DNA from: Bacteroidota bacterium
Lineage (GTDB): Bacteria > Bacteroidota > Ignavibacteria > UBA10030 > UBA6906
Length of the DNA stretch: 54,678 nucleotides
Direction: 5' to 3'
NCBI GenBank assembly: GCA_019637975.1
Contig: JAHBUR010000025.1
Span: 1 to 54,678, forward strand
Shown here: positions 38,532 to 48,397 of the stretch, piece after piece
How positions within the stretch are numbered: position 1 is the stretch's first letter
Layout of the letters: each line of letters starts with the position of its first letter
Program-made: the position numbers and the translations under genes
The notes under the pieces: model-generated
What the model was told of the DNA's origin: nothing
Database searches by the model: none
The model's input: only the letters and a program-made list of their open reading frames with translations

Positions 38532-38604
38532 GCTGGCGTAGCTCAGTTGGTAGAGCAGCTGATTCGTAATCAGCAGGTCGACGGTTCAAGTCCGCCCGCC
38601 AGCT
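38532..38604 (+). tRNA. tRNA-Thr (anticodon CGT)
   Basis: A cloverleaf can be folded by eye. The acceptor GCTGGCG (38532-38538) pairs with CGCCAGC (38597-38603). The D stem is GCTC/GAGC, and the anticodon stem is GCTGA/TCAGC with loop TTCGTAA. The anticodon CGT at 38565-38567 reads ACG (threonine). The T arm has the loop TTCAAGT; its stem GACGG/CCGCC holds one A-C mismatch (38581 with 38595). The discriminator is T and no CCA is encoded. Confidence 0.92.
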
Positions 38605-38622
38605 CAGGTATTGTATCTCAAT

Positions 38623-38650
38623 GTAGAGACGTTCGAATGAACGTCTCTAC
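38623..38650. repeat. 28-bp palindrome, repeat family A copy 2
   Basis: GTAGAGACGTTC, a GAAT centre, then GAACGTCTCTAC. It differs from the copy at 11449-11478 only at the centre and flanking pair. It lies 19 nt after the tRNA and 20 nt before the YpdA-like gene; GTGTTTTT follows, so it may also end the tRNA transcript. Confidence 0.9.
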
Positions 38651-38670
38651 GTGTTTTTGGAGAAGAGAAT

Positions 38671-39645
38671 ATGTTCGACATTGTGATTATCGGTGCAGGC
38701 CCCGCCGGACTTGCTTGCGCAATAGAAGCCAAGAAGGCCGGCCTATCTGCGGTTGTGCTGGACAAGGGCAGCGTTGTAGATGCTATCCGTCGCTTCCCGA
38801 CCGGTCTGATTTGGTTCTCGACCCCCGAGCTGCTGGAGATCGGCGATGTTCCTTTCGTCATTCCGTCAACACGTCCGACACGGGTCGATACCATTAACTA
38901 TTATCAACGCGTTGTGTTCCACTATCGTCTCGATGTGCGAACTCTCGATGGAGTCGAGAAGGTGCAGAAGCAAGAATCCCACTTCACCATCACAACACAA
39001 CGCGGCAAGGTGTATGAAGCCAGGCATGTCGTGGTTGCGACCGGCTACTACGATAATCCCAACAAGCTCGGAGTTTCGGGCGAGGAATTGCCGAATGTCG
39101 CGCATTATTATCGCGAGCCGTTTGAGTTCTTCGGGATGGATGTTGCAGTCGTTGGCGGGAGGAATTCTGCTGTCGAGGCGGCTCTTGATCTGTACCGGCA
39201 TGGAGCCCGCGTAACATTGATTCACCGCGGGCCTGAACTCAGCAACGGCGTGAAATACTGGATTCTTCCCGATATCGAAAATCGAATAAAGAATGGCGAG
39301 ATTCGCGCTCTTTTCAATACAACCGTAAAGGAAATCGGGCAAGATTGCATTACAGTGCAAACATCTGACAAATACGAAGAACTGAAGAGTGATTTCGTGT
39401 TTGTCCTAATTGGCTTCCACCCGAGCACAATGCACCTCAAGAAGTACGGAGTTGAGATCAATCCCGACAACCTTGCCCCGGTTCACACTCCCAACACGCT
39501 GGAGACTAATGTGCCGGGACTCTATGTTTGCGGCTCAATTGTCGCCGGGAGAAACAACAATAAGATTTTTGTTGAGAACGGCAGACTGCACGGCGCTGTT
39601 ATCGTTTCGGCTATTCTTGCGAAACAGCACGAAAACCAAGCGTGA
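38671..39645 (+). CDS. ypdA: YpdA-family bacilliredoxin reductase-like flavoprotein
   Basis: A 324-residue two-dinucleotide-binding flavoprotein. The FAD motif is IVIIGAGPAGLACAIEA and the NAD(P)H motif is VAVVGGRNSAVEAALDLY. VVATGYYDNPNKLGVSGE and the C-terminal KIFVENGRLHG are typical of YpdA. There is no thioredoxin-reductase CxxC, in line with the family. In Firmicutes YpdA reduces bacilliredoxin in the bacillithiol system, which some Bacteroidota and Chlorobi also possess; whether this organism makes bacillithiol cannot be read here. Confidence 0.87.
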   Translation: MFDIVIIGAGPAGLACAIEAKKAGLSAVVLDKGSVVDAIRRFPTGLIWFSTPELLEIGDVPFVIPSTRPTRVDTINYYQRVVFHYRLDVRTLDGVEKVQKQESHFTITTQRGKVYEARHVVVATGYYDNPNKLGVSGEELPNVAHYYREPFEFFGMDVAVVGGRNSAVEAALDLYRHGARVTLIHRGPELSNGVKYWILPDIENRIKNGEIRALFNTTVKEIGQDCITVQTSDKYEELKSDFVFVLIGFHPSTMHLKKYGVEINPDNLAPVHTPNTLETNVPGLYVCGSIVAGRNNNKIFVENGRLHGAVIVSAILAKQHENQA

Positions 39646-39685
39646 TTCTTGCAAGAGGATCTCATCGGCAATATCCGACCACTCA

Positions 39686-39715
39686 TTGATTCTGACCCTC
39701 TTTTTGGCTAATTTG
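39686..39715 (+). promoter_or_regulatory. Predicted promoter of atpD-atpC
   Basis: TTG at 39686-39688, a 20-nt spacer, then TAATTTG at 39709-39715. It is 50 nt before the atpD start. Confidence 0.5.
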
Positions 39716-39765
39716 TGCGCCAGAAATTCATCCAACCCACATTATCTCCACGAGAAAGGAACTGA

Positions 39766-41172
<1,407 letters not shown>

Positions 41173-41174
41173 CC

Positions 41175-41585
41175 ATGTACGAAAAACTGTTTCAGTTGGA
41201 AATTCTGACGCCCGGAAAAGTCGTTTTCAAGGACGAGGCGTCGAGCCTTAGCGCCCCGGGTGCTGCCGGAAACTTTCAGGTACTCTTCAATCACGCTCCG
41301 TTTCTTTCCGCGCTTGATGTTGGCGAGATCAAGGTGAAGGACAAAAGCGGCTCCGACGTATCCTATGCAACAAGTGGCGGCTTTGTTGAAGTGAAGCAGA
41401 ATCATGTTGTTGTGCTGGCTGATGCTGTCGAACGAAGCGACGAGATTGACGTCGAGCGTGCGAACGCTGCGAAAGAACGGGCCCAGCAACGCTTGAAGTC
41501 GATGCACATGGATGTTGACCTGGAGCGCGCTCGGCTGGCGTTGGCCCGGGCAACGAACCGGTTACGTCTCACTCAAAAGGATTAA
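41175..41585 (+). CDS. atpC: F1Fo ATP synthase subunit epsilon
   Basis: A 136-residue central-stalk subunit that couples rotation and can inhibit ATP hydrolysis. The N-terminal beta-sandwich contains LEILTPGKVVFKDEASSL, PGAAGNFQVLFNHAP and SGGFVEVKQNHVVVLADA. The C-terminal helical pair (about 90-136) is intact, so the inhibitory form is possible. It lies 2 nt after atpD and is closed by a terminator at 41611. Confidence 0.93.
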   Translation: MYEKLFQLEILTPGKVVFKDEASSLSAPGAAGNFQVLFNHAPFLSALDVGEIKVKDKSGSDVSYATSGGFVEVKQNHVVVLADAVERSDEIDVERANAAKERAQQRLKSMHMDVDLERARLALARATNRLRLTQKD

Positions 41586-41610
41586 TGAGAGACAAAGACA
41601 GACGACGAGG

Positions 41611-41646
41611 AAGCCCTATTCCGTTCGAAGCGGGATGGGGCTTTTT
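41611..41646 (+). terminator. Rho-independent terminator after atpC
   Basis: AAGCCC-t-ATTCCG at 41611-41623 pairs with CGGGAT-g-GGGCTT (one T-G pair, 7-nt loop) and is followed by a run of T residues ending at 41646. Confidence 0.8.
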
Positions 41647-41691
41647 CTCATTAGTAAATGGAAAATTCGAGAACACGGAAGCGAGAAGCGT

Positions 41692-42786
41692 ATGAGTAAT
41701 ATCTATCCGGTTATCATGGCAGGCGGCATCGGAACACGGTTCTGGCCCCGCAGCCGCGAAAAGTCACCGAAGCAACTGCTTGAAATCATCGGCAAAGGAA
41801 CGCTGATTCAAAACACGGCGAAGCGCTTCAACAACTTCGTTCCAAAGGGAAATATCCTTGTTGTTACCAACCGGAATCAGAAGACACTTGCTGCAAAGCA
41901 GCTGGAGGAAGTACTTATCAAGGAAGATCAGATTATTGCGGAGCCGGTCGGCCGGAACACCGCCGTGTGTATAGGGCTTGCGGCTTTGCATATACGTCGG
42001 CGTGACCCTAACGGAGTGATGATCGTTCTGCCTGCCGATCATCTCATTGAGAACACAATTGAGTATGAGCGGGTAATCCGGCTGGCGGTGGAAATTGCAC
42101 AGGATTCCGACAATCTGATTACGGTCGGAATCAAACCGCAATATCCCGAAACGGGGTACGGCTATATTCAGATGTTCAACGAGGAAGGCGAGCACAATCC
42201 GTTCTTCTCCCGCGGAGTTTTCAAGGTAAAGACTTTTGCCGAAAAGCCTACCCTGCATGTCGCCGAGAAATTTCTTGCCAGCGGCGATTTTCTGTGGAAC
42301 AGCGGCCAATTTGTGTGGCGCGCAGATCTCATCCTCAAGAAATTAGAGGAATTCCTGCCCGATCTCTATGCAGAGTTGATGAAAGTCGATGAGACAATCG
42401 GCACGACCCAATACAACGCAACGTTGGAAAAGGTGTATGGCATTATTCGCGGCATCTCAATAGATTACGGCGTTATGGAGAAGGCGAAAGATGTCTATGT
42501 CATTCCCGGCAACTTCGGCTGGAGTGACATAGGCTCTTGGGATGAGGTGTTCAAGATGTCGGGGAAGGATGAACAGGGCAATTCCATTACAGGCAGCGTT
42601 ATTCAGAAAGACACCCAAAATTGCTATATCTACTCCCAAAACAAGGTCATTGCGACTGTGGGTGTTGAGGATTTGATCGTGGTTGACACAGGGGACGCTT
42701 TGCTCATTTGCAAACGAGGAATGTCGCAGGAGGTAAAGGATATTGCGGATTATCTGAAACGAAAACAAATGAACGAGTACTTGTAG
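41692..42786 (+). CDS. manC: Mannose-1-phosphate guanylyltransferase
   Basis: A 364-residue nucleotidyltransferase making GDP-mannose from mannose-1-phosphate and GTP. The signature [20 protein letters not shown] is at the N-terminus. [24 protein letters not shown] and [11 protein letters not shown] are family motifs. It lacks the C-terminal isomerase domain of bifunctional ManC/AlgA enzymes. It supplies the substrate for gmd/rmd about 10 kb upstream. The ATG at 41692 is chosen; longer in-frame starts would read through the atpC terminator. It is followed 2 nt later by rlpA. Confidence 0.92.
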   Translation: MSNIYPVIMAGGIGTRFWPRSREKSPKQLLEIIGKGTLIQNTAKRFNNFVPKGNILVVTNRNQKTLAAKQLEEVLIKEDQIIAEPVGRNTAVCIGLAALHIRRRDPNGVMIVLPADHLIENTIEYERVIRLAVEIAQDSDNLITVGIKPQYPETGYGYIQMFNEEGEHNPFFSRGVFKVKTFAEKPTLHVAEKFLASGDFLWNSGQFVWRADLILKKLEEFLPDLYAELMKVDETIGTTQYNATLEKVYGIIRGISIDYGVMEKAKDVYVIPGNFGWSDIGSWDEVFKMSGKDEQGNSITGSVIQKDTQNCYIYSQNKVIATVGVEDLIVVDTGDALLICKRGMSQEVKDIADYLKRKQMNEYL

Positions 42787-42788
42787 CC

Positions 42789-43199
42789 ATGAAGCCGGCG
42801 CTTAATTTTGCGGTTTTCGGTATCGTTTTTTCGATTTCGTTCTTCCTTTCATCGTGCTCGTCGGGATATTCTTCCCGAGAAGATGATGGCGTCGAGCAGG
42901 GTATTGCATCGTACTATGCTCATGACTTTCATGGCCGCACAACCGCGAATGGCGAGATTTATGATATGAACACTCTGACGGCGGCTCATCCGACCTTGCC
43001 GTTCAATACACGGGTTCGAGTGACGAATCTCGACAACAACAGAAATGTCGAAGTCCGGATCAATGATCGCGGACCGTTCAAAGGCGGGCGTGTTATTGAT
43101 CTCTCATACAAAGCAGCGAAAGAAATCGGCTTGATTCTAAACGGAACCGCCCCGGTAACAGTTGAAATTCTTGAACTCGGCCCTCCAACCCGAAGATAA
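42789..43199 (+). CDS. rlpA: RlpA-like septal-ring lytic transglycosylase lipoprotein
   Basis: A 136-residue lipoprotein with a signal peptide and lipobox FLSSC (Cys23). The double-psi beta-barrel domain covers residues 40-130: [51 protein letters not shown]. RlpA cleaves peptide-stripped glycan strands at the septum in some species. There is no C-terminal SPOR domain, so it is the short form. Full set of active-site-like residues (acidic Asp in NDRGPF, His in AAHPT) is visible. Confidence 0.9.
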   Translation: MKPALNFAVFGIVFSISFFLSSCSSGYSSREDDGVEQGIASYYAHDFHGRTTANGEIYDMNTLTAAHPTLPFNTRVRVTNLDNNRNVEVRINDRGPFKGGRVIDLSYKAAKEIGLILNGTAPVTVEILELGPPTRR

Positions 43200-43205
43200 T
43201 ACGCT

Positions 43206-43877
43206 ATGGCGAAAAGCCTCATAACGGAAGCAATGGTTCGGCAGGCGATTTCTTCCGGTGAGAAGAAGATGAACGTACCGAAAGAGGCGATTATTACCCC
43301 TCTCGCCAGAGAATTGGCATTGGCAAAGGGCATCGAATTCTCTTCTTCGGCAGAACACCAACCGGCCTTCAAGACGCCTGAATCCGTCAGCCCTACCCTG
43401 GAATCATCATCAAAAAAGAACGCTGTGGTCGCGTTTGGTAGTGACCACGGCGGTTTCCAACTCAAAGAACAACTGAAGAAACACGCCGAAGGGCTTGGTT
43501 ACAAGGTTCTGGATGTGGGGACATCTAATGAGGAGCCTTGCGACTACCCTGATTTCGCCTATGCCGTTGCACAGGCCGTATCTTCCGGCGAGGCATGGAG
43601 GGGCGTAATGATTGACGGGGCTGGTATTGGTTCATGTGTTGTAGCTAACAAGGTTCCAGGGGTAAAAGCCGCCTGCTGCCATAACGAGTTCGTTGCGCGC
43701 AATGCACGGGAGCATAACGATACCAATGTTCTGACACTGGGAAGTCGAGTTGTTGGCTCCGAGGTATGCAAGGAAATCCTCAAAATCTGGCTGGAAACGT
43801 GGTTTTCAGGTGGCAGACACAAGCAGAGGGTGGAAAAAATTGATGAAGTTGAGACACGATTCTTGAAGCGGAATTGA
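43206..43877 (+). CDS. rpiB: RpiB/LacA-LacB family sugar-phosphate isomerase with N-terminal extension
   Basis: A 223-residue protein. Residues 73-215 are the RpiB fold (VAFGSDHGGFQLKEQLKKH, MIDGAGIGSCVVANKVPGVK, EHNDTNVLTLGSRVVG), which interconverts ribose-5-phosphate and ribulose-5-phosphate. The first 70 residues are extra: MAKSLITEAMVRQAI...ITPLARELALAKGIEF resembles the short N-terminal domain of EutT and other microcompartment-related proteins, followed by a Ser/Pro/Lys linker. No microcompartment shell gene is in view. It lies 6 nt after rlpA and is followed by a terminator. Confidence 0.87.
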   Translation: MAKSLITEAMVRQAISSGEKKMNVPKEAIITPLARELALAKGIEFSSSAEHQPAFKTPESVSPTLESSSKKNAVVAFGSDHGGFQLKEQLKKHAEGLGYKVLDVGTSNEEPCDYPDFAYAVAQAVSSGEAWRGVMIDGAGIGSCVVANKVPGVKAACCHNEFVARNAREHNDTNVLTLGSRVVGSEVCKEILKIWLETWFSGGRHKQRVEKIDEVETRFLKRN

Positions 43878-43900
43878 AGAATTTTCATTGGAGGTTGTTC

Positions 43901-43927
43901 AGGTCAGTCGCCGGCTGGCCTTTTTTT
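43901..43927 (+). terminator. Rho-independent terminator after rpiB
   Basis: AGGTCAG at 43901-43907 pairs with CTGGCCT (one T-G pair) across TCGCCGG and runs into seven T residues. Confidence 0.85.
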
Positions 43928-43976
43928 GTTGTCAGAATGTCACCTGTGATGGGTAACATGGTTAACAAATGCTAAC

Positions 43977-44008
43977 TTGATTATACTCTCCCAGAGTTCT
44001 TATCTTGG
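43977..44008 (+). promoter_or_regulatory. Predicted promoter of the lytic transglycosylase gene
   Basis: TTG at 43977-43979, a 21-nt spacer, then TATCTTGG at 44001-44008, leaving a leader of about 125 nt. Confidence 0.45.
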
Positions 44009-44142
44009 TACGGTTTCAGAATGTGAACCACGTCAAGTGAAAGCAGTTATTTGGCATAGTTAGGGCTGGATAATAATTCACTCAAAACAAATTGGAACGT
44101 TCTTTGGAAGTTGCATTCAGAAACAGCAAAAAAGGGATTTTG

Positions 44143-44898
44143 ATGGAAAGACATTCCAACATATTGCTGGCATTCGCCGCCTTAGTGTTGGTCGGTTGTA
44201 CGCCGACCACAGAAAGCGTGGTGAAGCGAGCTGGTGTGGTGGATGGAATAGAAGGTGTGGGAGTGGGGTTCGCAAACGTTGTTGCGTCACCAGACGCCGG
44301 ATCCGTGGCAAATACACCCAAGCTGGACTGGGCTTCACGAAACATCATCCGGAGCTACGGCGATACCATCAAGAAGTACTCAGAGCGCTACGGGTTCGAT
44401 TGGCGCTTGACCTTGTCGGTTATGAAGGCCGAATCAAGCTTCATCGATTCTGCGGAAAGCGAGAAGGGGGCTCAGGGCTTGATGCAAATCATGCCCGGAA
44501 CGCAGGAATACGTTGTGAGAGTTCTCGAAATCGACAATGCGGTTGAACCACGGAACAACATCAGGGCGGGAATCTTCTACCTGAGCCGTCTCTACAGGTA
44601 CTTTGAGGATGCCGACGAGAACGACCGGCTGCGTCTCACTCTCGCTGCATATAATGCCGGTCCCGGAAGGGTCTTCGATGCCCAAGAAGTTGCACGGTAT
44701 CTGAACAGTGACCCGACACGCTGGCAGTCGGTACGGGACGCGTTACCCTTACTTTCGAGCCGGTACTACACATTACACGAAAATGTGTGGCCTGAAAGGA
44801 GACCGAAATCCGGTTCGTTTGGCGGACACCGGGAAACGGTAACGTACGTAGAGAAGATCATGAACTATTACGACGAGTATCGCTTGGTATTGGATTAG
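44143..44898 (+). CDS. Lytic transglycosylase lipoprotein (SLT domain)
   Basis: A 251-residue lipoprotein with lipobox LVGC (Cys19). The SLT/lysozyme-like domain spans about residues 70-200: the catalytic Glu97 in SVMKAESSFID, GAQGLMQIMPGT and AAYNAGPGRV are all present, the pattern of MltC/MltE/Slt-type enzymes that cleave peptidoglycan to 1,6-anhydro products. The tail ends TYVEKIMNYYDEY, as in many SLT proteins. The ATG at 44143 follows AAAGGG. It is a single-gene unit with its own terminator. Confidence 0.92.
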   Translation: MERHSNILLAFAALVLVGCTPTTESVVKRAGVVDGIEGVGVGFANVVASPDAGSVANTPKLDWASRNIIRSYGDTIKKYSERYGFDWRLTLSVMKAESSFIDSAESEKGAQGLMQIMPGTQEYVVRVLEIDNAVEPRNNIRAGIFYLSRLYRYFEDADENDRLRLTLAAYNAGPGRVFDAQEVARYLNSDPTRWQSVRDALPLLSSRYYTLHENVWPERRPKSGSFGGHRETVTYVEKIMNYYDEYRLVLD

Positions 44899-44925
44899 TC
44901 GAGAGAGGAAGTGTACTAAGCGCAG

Positions 44926-44954
44926 GCGCCCGCCAAAAGCGGGCGCTTTTTTTT
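44926..44954 (+). terminator. Strong rho-independent terminator
   Basis: GCGCCCGC at 44926-44933 pairs perfectly with GCGGGCGC at 44939-44946 around CAAAA, followed by eight T residues. Confidence 0.93.
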
Positions 44955-44969
44955 GCTCTTCGGCTGAAG

Positions 44970-45515
44970 TTACGGAAGGAGAATAGCGCACGCAAGAACC
45001 GTCGTCCAGATGCCATCCTTGTGGCCTTCTGCCGACTGTGTGACGTTGTATGTTTTGACGATCTTGCCGCTCATTTTATACTGCTTTTCACGTTCGTCCC
45101 ATGCAATGTTGGGGTCGAACTCGACTCCAAGTGTTGTTGCCAGCATTGTTGCCGCCAGGTCTTCGGCATAGTCGCCTGCCCGTTCATCGGTTTCGCCGAA
45201 GGGATGGTGTTCGGAAAGATATCCGTACTGGTTTGGGTCTGCCGGCTGGGCCACGCCAATGGATGCCGCGATTAATCTGTTCGGCTCATTTGTCGCATTG
45301 CGGGCCATGACGGCAAATGTAATCTGACCGGGCTGGAGCAGCCGTAGTCCATCATCAGCCGGAATGCGTTTGCAGTTCGGCGGATAGATGCTTGAAACCG
45401 TTACCAGATTGCATTTCTCTATGCGGGCATCCCGCAACGCAAGCTCGAAGGATTGCAAATAGTCCTTGTGTCGGCCCACTCCCTTCGTGAAAAACATCTT
45501 ACCCGGAACGTACAC
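44970..45515 (-). CDS. pdaD: Pyruvoyl-dependent arginine decarboxylase
   Basis: A 181-residue proenzyme that self-cleaves at a Ser-Ser bond, here Ser41-Ser42 in [10 protein letters not shown], to form the pyruvoyl group. [31 protein letters not shown] and [20 protein letters not shown] match the PvlArgDC family. It makes agmatine, the first step of polyamine synthesis from arginine. The start is GTG at 45515; no in-frame ATG precedes it. It is last in the operon smpB-tyrS-pdaD, 46 nt after tyrS. Common in archaea and found in Chlorobi and Bacteroidota. Confidence 0.9.
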   Translation of the reverse strand: MYVPGKMFFTKGVGRHKDYLQSFELALRDARIEKCNLVTVSSIYPPNCKRIPADDGLRLLQPGQITFAVMARNATNEPNRLIAASIGVAQPADPNQYGYLSEHHPFGETDERAGDYAEDLAATMLATTLGVEFDPNIAWDEREKQYKMSGKIVKTYNVTQSAEGHKDGIWTTVLACAILLP

Positions 45516-45560
45516 GTTCTCATCTCCATTCTGATAGTAAATAAATAGAATTGCAGTTGA

Positions 45561-46784
45561 TTACTCTGCTTTGATTACCTTGAGGAACTTCCTTTTTCCA
45601 ACTTTAACAATCACGCCTGTTCGAATCGTGACAACCGCCTTGTCGCTGTCGATCCTCACCCCGTCGATACTCACGCCGCCTTGTTCGATCATCCGCCGGG
45701 CCTCGCCGTTGGAAGCGACGAGCTTCGTATCGGTCAAGAGCTTGAGTATCCCGACCGATCCGTTTTCTGTCTGAATGGTTGCTTCATGAATTTCATCCGG
45801 CACATCCTTCTTCACAAAAATCCGGTCGAATTCCTCCTGGGCATTCTGGGCTGCTTCTTCGCTGTGATACATTGCAACCAGCGTTCTGGCGAGGCGCCTC
45901 TTCACATCTCTCGGATTCGTTTTCGGATTGCTGAGCAACGACCTGATTTCGCCGAGCTCGGTCAAGCTGACATCGGTGGCAAGAACAAAGTAATCGTAGA
46001 TCAGGCTGTCGGGGATGGAAAGGGTTTTGCCGAAAATCTCTTTGGCCGGTTCGTTGATGCCAATAAAATTGTCAAGCGACTTGCTCATCTTCTCAACCCC
46101 GTCCGTGCCGGGAAGGATCGGTAACGTCACAGCGACTTGCGGGTGCAATCCGTACTCACGCTGAATATCTCTGCCGACAAGAAGATTGAACTTCTGGTCG
46201 GTTCCGCCCAACTCAATATCCGCGGCAACCGCAACAGAGTCCATTGCCTGTGCGAGGGGGTAGAGGAACTCGTGAACACTAATCGGCTCTTGAGCTTTGA
46301 ACCGCTTTTCAAATTCGTCTCGTTCCAGCATTCTCGCCACGGTATATTTGCTTGCCAGCGAAATAACATCGGCGAAGCTCATCTTGCCGAGCCACTCGGA
46401 GTTGTAGAGCATCTGCACCTTCTTGGTGGAGAGAATTTTCATTGCCTGCTCGAAGTAGCTCTGTCCATTCTTGCGCGTCTCTTCAAGGGTCAATGTCGGA
46501 CGCGTTTTGTTCCGTCCCGATGGATCGCCAATCATTCCCGTAAAATCGCCGACAATCAGAATTGCCTGATGCCCGATATCCTGAAAATGGCGGAGTTTTC
46601 GAAGCACCACCGAATGCCCGAGATGCAAATCCGGCCGGCTCGGGTCACAACCGAGTTTTACTCTGAGCGGAACTTGTGTCTTGAGAGAGTGTTCGATTTT
46701 CTGGACGAGAGCTTCTTCAGGGATTACCTCGGCGGCACCGCGCCGGATGATATCCATCTGTTCATTGAGGGGGGGAAAAGACAC
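45561..46784 (-). CDS. tyrS: Tyrosyl-tRNA synthetase
   Basis: A 407-residue class I aminoacyl-tRNA synthetase. HIGH is HLGHS in RPDLHLGHSVVLRKL and KMSKS is VEKMSKSLDN. A C-terminal S4 RNA-binding domain is present (residues 340-405: RRMIEQGGVSIDGVRIDS). The sequence VKLGCDPSRPDLHLG is the TyrZ-like (TyrRS2) form rather than the E. coli form. The start is GTG at 46784. It follows smpB by 6 nt. Confidence 0.95.
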   Translation of the reverse strand: MSFPPLNEQMDIIRRGAAEVIPEEALVQKIEHSLKTQVPLRVKLGCDPSRPDLHLGHSVVLRKLRHFQDIGHQAILIVGDFTGMIGDPSGRNKTRPTLTLEETRKNGQSYFEQAMKILSTKKVQMLYNSEWLGKMSFADVISLASKYTVARMLERDEFEKRFKAQEPISVHEFLYPLAQAMDSVAVAADIELGGTDQKFNLLVGRDIQREYGLHPQVAVTLPILPGTDGVEKMSKSLDNFIGINEPAKEIFGKTLSIPDSLIYDYFVLATDVSLTELGEIRSLLSNPKTNPRDVKRRLARTLVAMYHSEEAAQNAQEEFDRIFVKKDVPDEIHEATIQTENGSVGILKLLTDTKLVASNGEARRMIEQGGVSIDGVRIDSDKAVVTIRTGVIVKVGKRKFLKVIKAE

Positions 46785-46790
46785 TATAGG

Positions 46791-47249
46791 TTACCTTGCA
46801 TACTTTCTTCGTAAATCACGCTTTACTTCACGTTCGGCAATATCTGCACGCTTGTCGTACGATTTCTTTCCTTGCGCAACGCCGATAAGGACTTTTGCCA
46901 CATTGTTCTTGAAATACACTTTCAGGGGGACGAGTGTAAGCCCCTTTTGCTGCATTTTTGCGACAAGTTTTCGAATTTCACTCTTGTGGAACAAGAGCTT
47001 TCGTGTTCGCACAGGATCAACATTGGAATAGCTTCCCTGTTCATAAGGGGAAATGTGCATGCCAAAAAGCCACATCTCCCCGTTTTTGAGACTTGCGTAG
47101 CCGTCGGTGAGGTTGGCTTTTCCCTGTCGCAGCGATTTTACTTCTGTTCCTTTGAGTACAAGACCTGCTTCGTAGGTGTCGAGAATGGTATAGTCGTGTC
47201 GGGCTTTGCGATTTGTGGTGACGAGTTTTTCCTCTTCCGGTTCTGCCAT
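46791..47249 (-). CDS. smpB: SsrA-binding protein SmpB
   Basis: A 152-residue RNA-binding protein that delivers tmRNA to stalled ribosomes. Signatures are VTTNRKARHDYTILDTYEAG, GTEVKSLRQGKANLTDGY and the C-terminal helical tail beginning KKSYDKRADIAEREVKRDL. I chose the ATG at 47249 (MAEPEEEKLV) because the upstream ATG at 47273 overlaps a predicted -7 element. The tmRNA gene itself was looked for in the flanking intergenic bases and not seen. Confidence 0.95.
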   Translation of the reverse strand: MAEPEEEKLVTTNRKARHDYTILDTYEAGLVLKGTEVKSLRQGKANLTDGYASLKNGEMWLFGMHISPYEQGSYSNVDPVRTRKLLFHKSEIRKLVAKMQQKGLTLVPLKVYFKNNVAKVLIGVAQGKKSYDKRADIAEREVKRDLRRKYAR

Positions 47250-47271
47250 CTCGTTCCGAAAAAATGTGTGC

Positions 47272-47302
47272 ATAGTATATCAAAATTGAGTAGGAAAATC
47301 AA
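47272..47302 (-). promoter_or_regulatory. Predicted promoter of smpB-tyrS-pdaD
   Basis: On the minus strand: TTG (47302-47300), a 20-nt spacer, then TATACTAT (47279-47272), 22 nt upstream of the chosen smpB start. Confidence 0.45.
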
Positions 47303-47374
47303 TGCACAGTCGGCACGAGGTCCCGTAAAAATACCACGGATGGGGTATTGAGCAGGAAGCCCTCAATGCTAAAT

Positions 47375-47405
47375 TTGTTACCAACAGAGGCAAGCAATAA
47401 TTCCC
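47375..47405 (+). promoter_or_regulatory. Possible promoter of the lipoprotein gene at 47464
   Basis: TTG at 47375-47377, a 20-nt spacer, TAATTCCC at 47398-47405. The -7 part is only a partial match. Confidence 0.3.
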
Positions 47406-47463
47406 TGCATGGTCCGCATCGCAAGGGGGATGAGCATATTCAAACCACTAAAAGGGGGAACCC

Positions 47464-48240
47464 ATGAAGCAACTCAAATTTCTGACTATTCTTTCTGCAA
47501 CATTTCTTTTCATAGTTGCAGGGTGCAAGAAGGATGAAGGCAATCCGGCAGGGCCTGGAACCACAACGCCGACACAACCGGCAGCACCCACTCCGACGTC
47601 GTATAACGGCACGTCGCCCACCAATGTGATGGCGGTTGTTCGGACAAGCACGCAGCAAACGGTTCCTGTTCTCGGGACAATTACCGTTGACGCAAATGCC
47701 GCCACGGCAGTGTTTGGAAGTCCGGGAACGGACAAAGGCAACGTCACCGTCACTGTCGGCGGGTCTGCTACGCAACTCGGAAAGTTGACTGTAAGCGGAG
47801 CCGTGTCGTACATTTTCCCCGATCCGGCCAACCCGACGGCTATTCTCACACTGGGTGGCAGTGCTCAAGCGGTAACCTTTGCCGTGGCAAATTATGCGCT
47901 TTCGCCCAACGGTACGGTCGCAGTCCCGGGACAGTTGACGCTGACGGCACCGGCTGTCAATGCGAGCGTGCCTCGCAACGCCACGCTGAATGTAACATGG
48001 ACAGTCAGCGGCGGTGCAGGTTCCCGACATGCGATTTTCATTGCTGATGCACAGGGACACACACTTTTCAAGGATGGCGTTGCCAACGGTTCGGGTTCAT
48101 TCTCGGCAGCCGAACTTGCGGGCTTCAGTGCGGGCACGGCTTGGGTGTATGCGCTGACCTACAATTTCAACCTTGTGAATTCGAATGATGCGGTGATCGT
48201 CGGCGAGGCGGTTGCCATTAACCAGATTACGTTGCAATAG
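47464..48240 (+). CDS. Hypothetical lipoprotein, Thr/Ala/Val-rich beta protein
   Basis: A 258-residue lipoprotein with lipobox IVAGC (Cys21). A Pro/Thr/Gly-rich linker (GPGTTTPTQPAAPTPTS) follows, then about 200 residues rich in short beta strands (GNVTVTVGGSATQLGKLTVS, LNVTWTVSGGAGSRHAIF) like an immunoglobulin-type or adhesin-like fold. I do not recognise a named family. AAAGGGGGA precedes the ATG. It probably sits on the outer membrane surface or in the periplasm. The next gene begins 157 nt downstream and I see no terminator between. Confidence 0.8.
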   Translation: MKQLKFLTILSATFLFIVAGCKKDEGNPAGPGTTTPTQPAAPTPTSYNGTSPTNVMAVVRTSTQQTVPVLGTITVDANAATAVFGSPGTDKGNVTVTVGGSATQLGKLTVSGAVSYIFPDPANPTAILTLGGSAQAVTFAVANYALSPNGTVAVPGQLTLTAPAVNASVPRNATLNVTWTVSGGAGSRHAIFIADAQGHTLFKDGVANGSGSFSAAELAGFSAGTAWVYALTYNFNLVNSNDAVIVGEAVAINQITLQ

Positions 48241-48397
48241 TCGGTTATCAGAAGAATTCCAGCAAACCTCATCGTAGCGGAGGGGAGGGGTCAACCGTCG
48301 GACCAGCGGGTGATGTTCCTCCCTTTTCTTCGATGGGGTTTTAGCGTGCTCCGCGTGACACAATTCACCGTACCAATAACAATCCCAAGGATTCATT

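Noticed and set aside
38605-38670. A second small RNA gene after tRNA-Thr
   Set aside because: The only structure is the family A palindrome, which has a copy elsewhere between protein genes.
47281-47463. Possible tmRNA (ssrA) beside smpB
   Set aside because: No tRNA-like ends or ANDENYALAA-type tag codons could be found in the short intergenic region.
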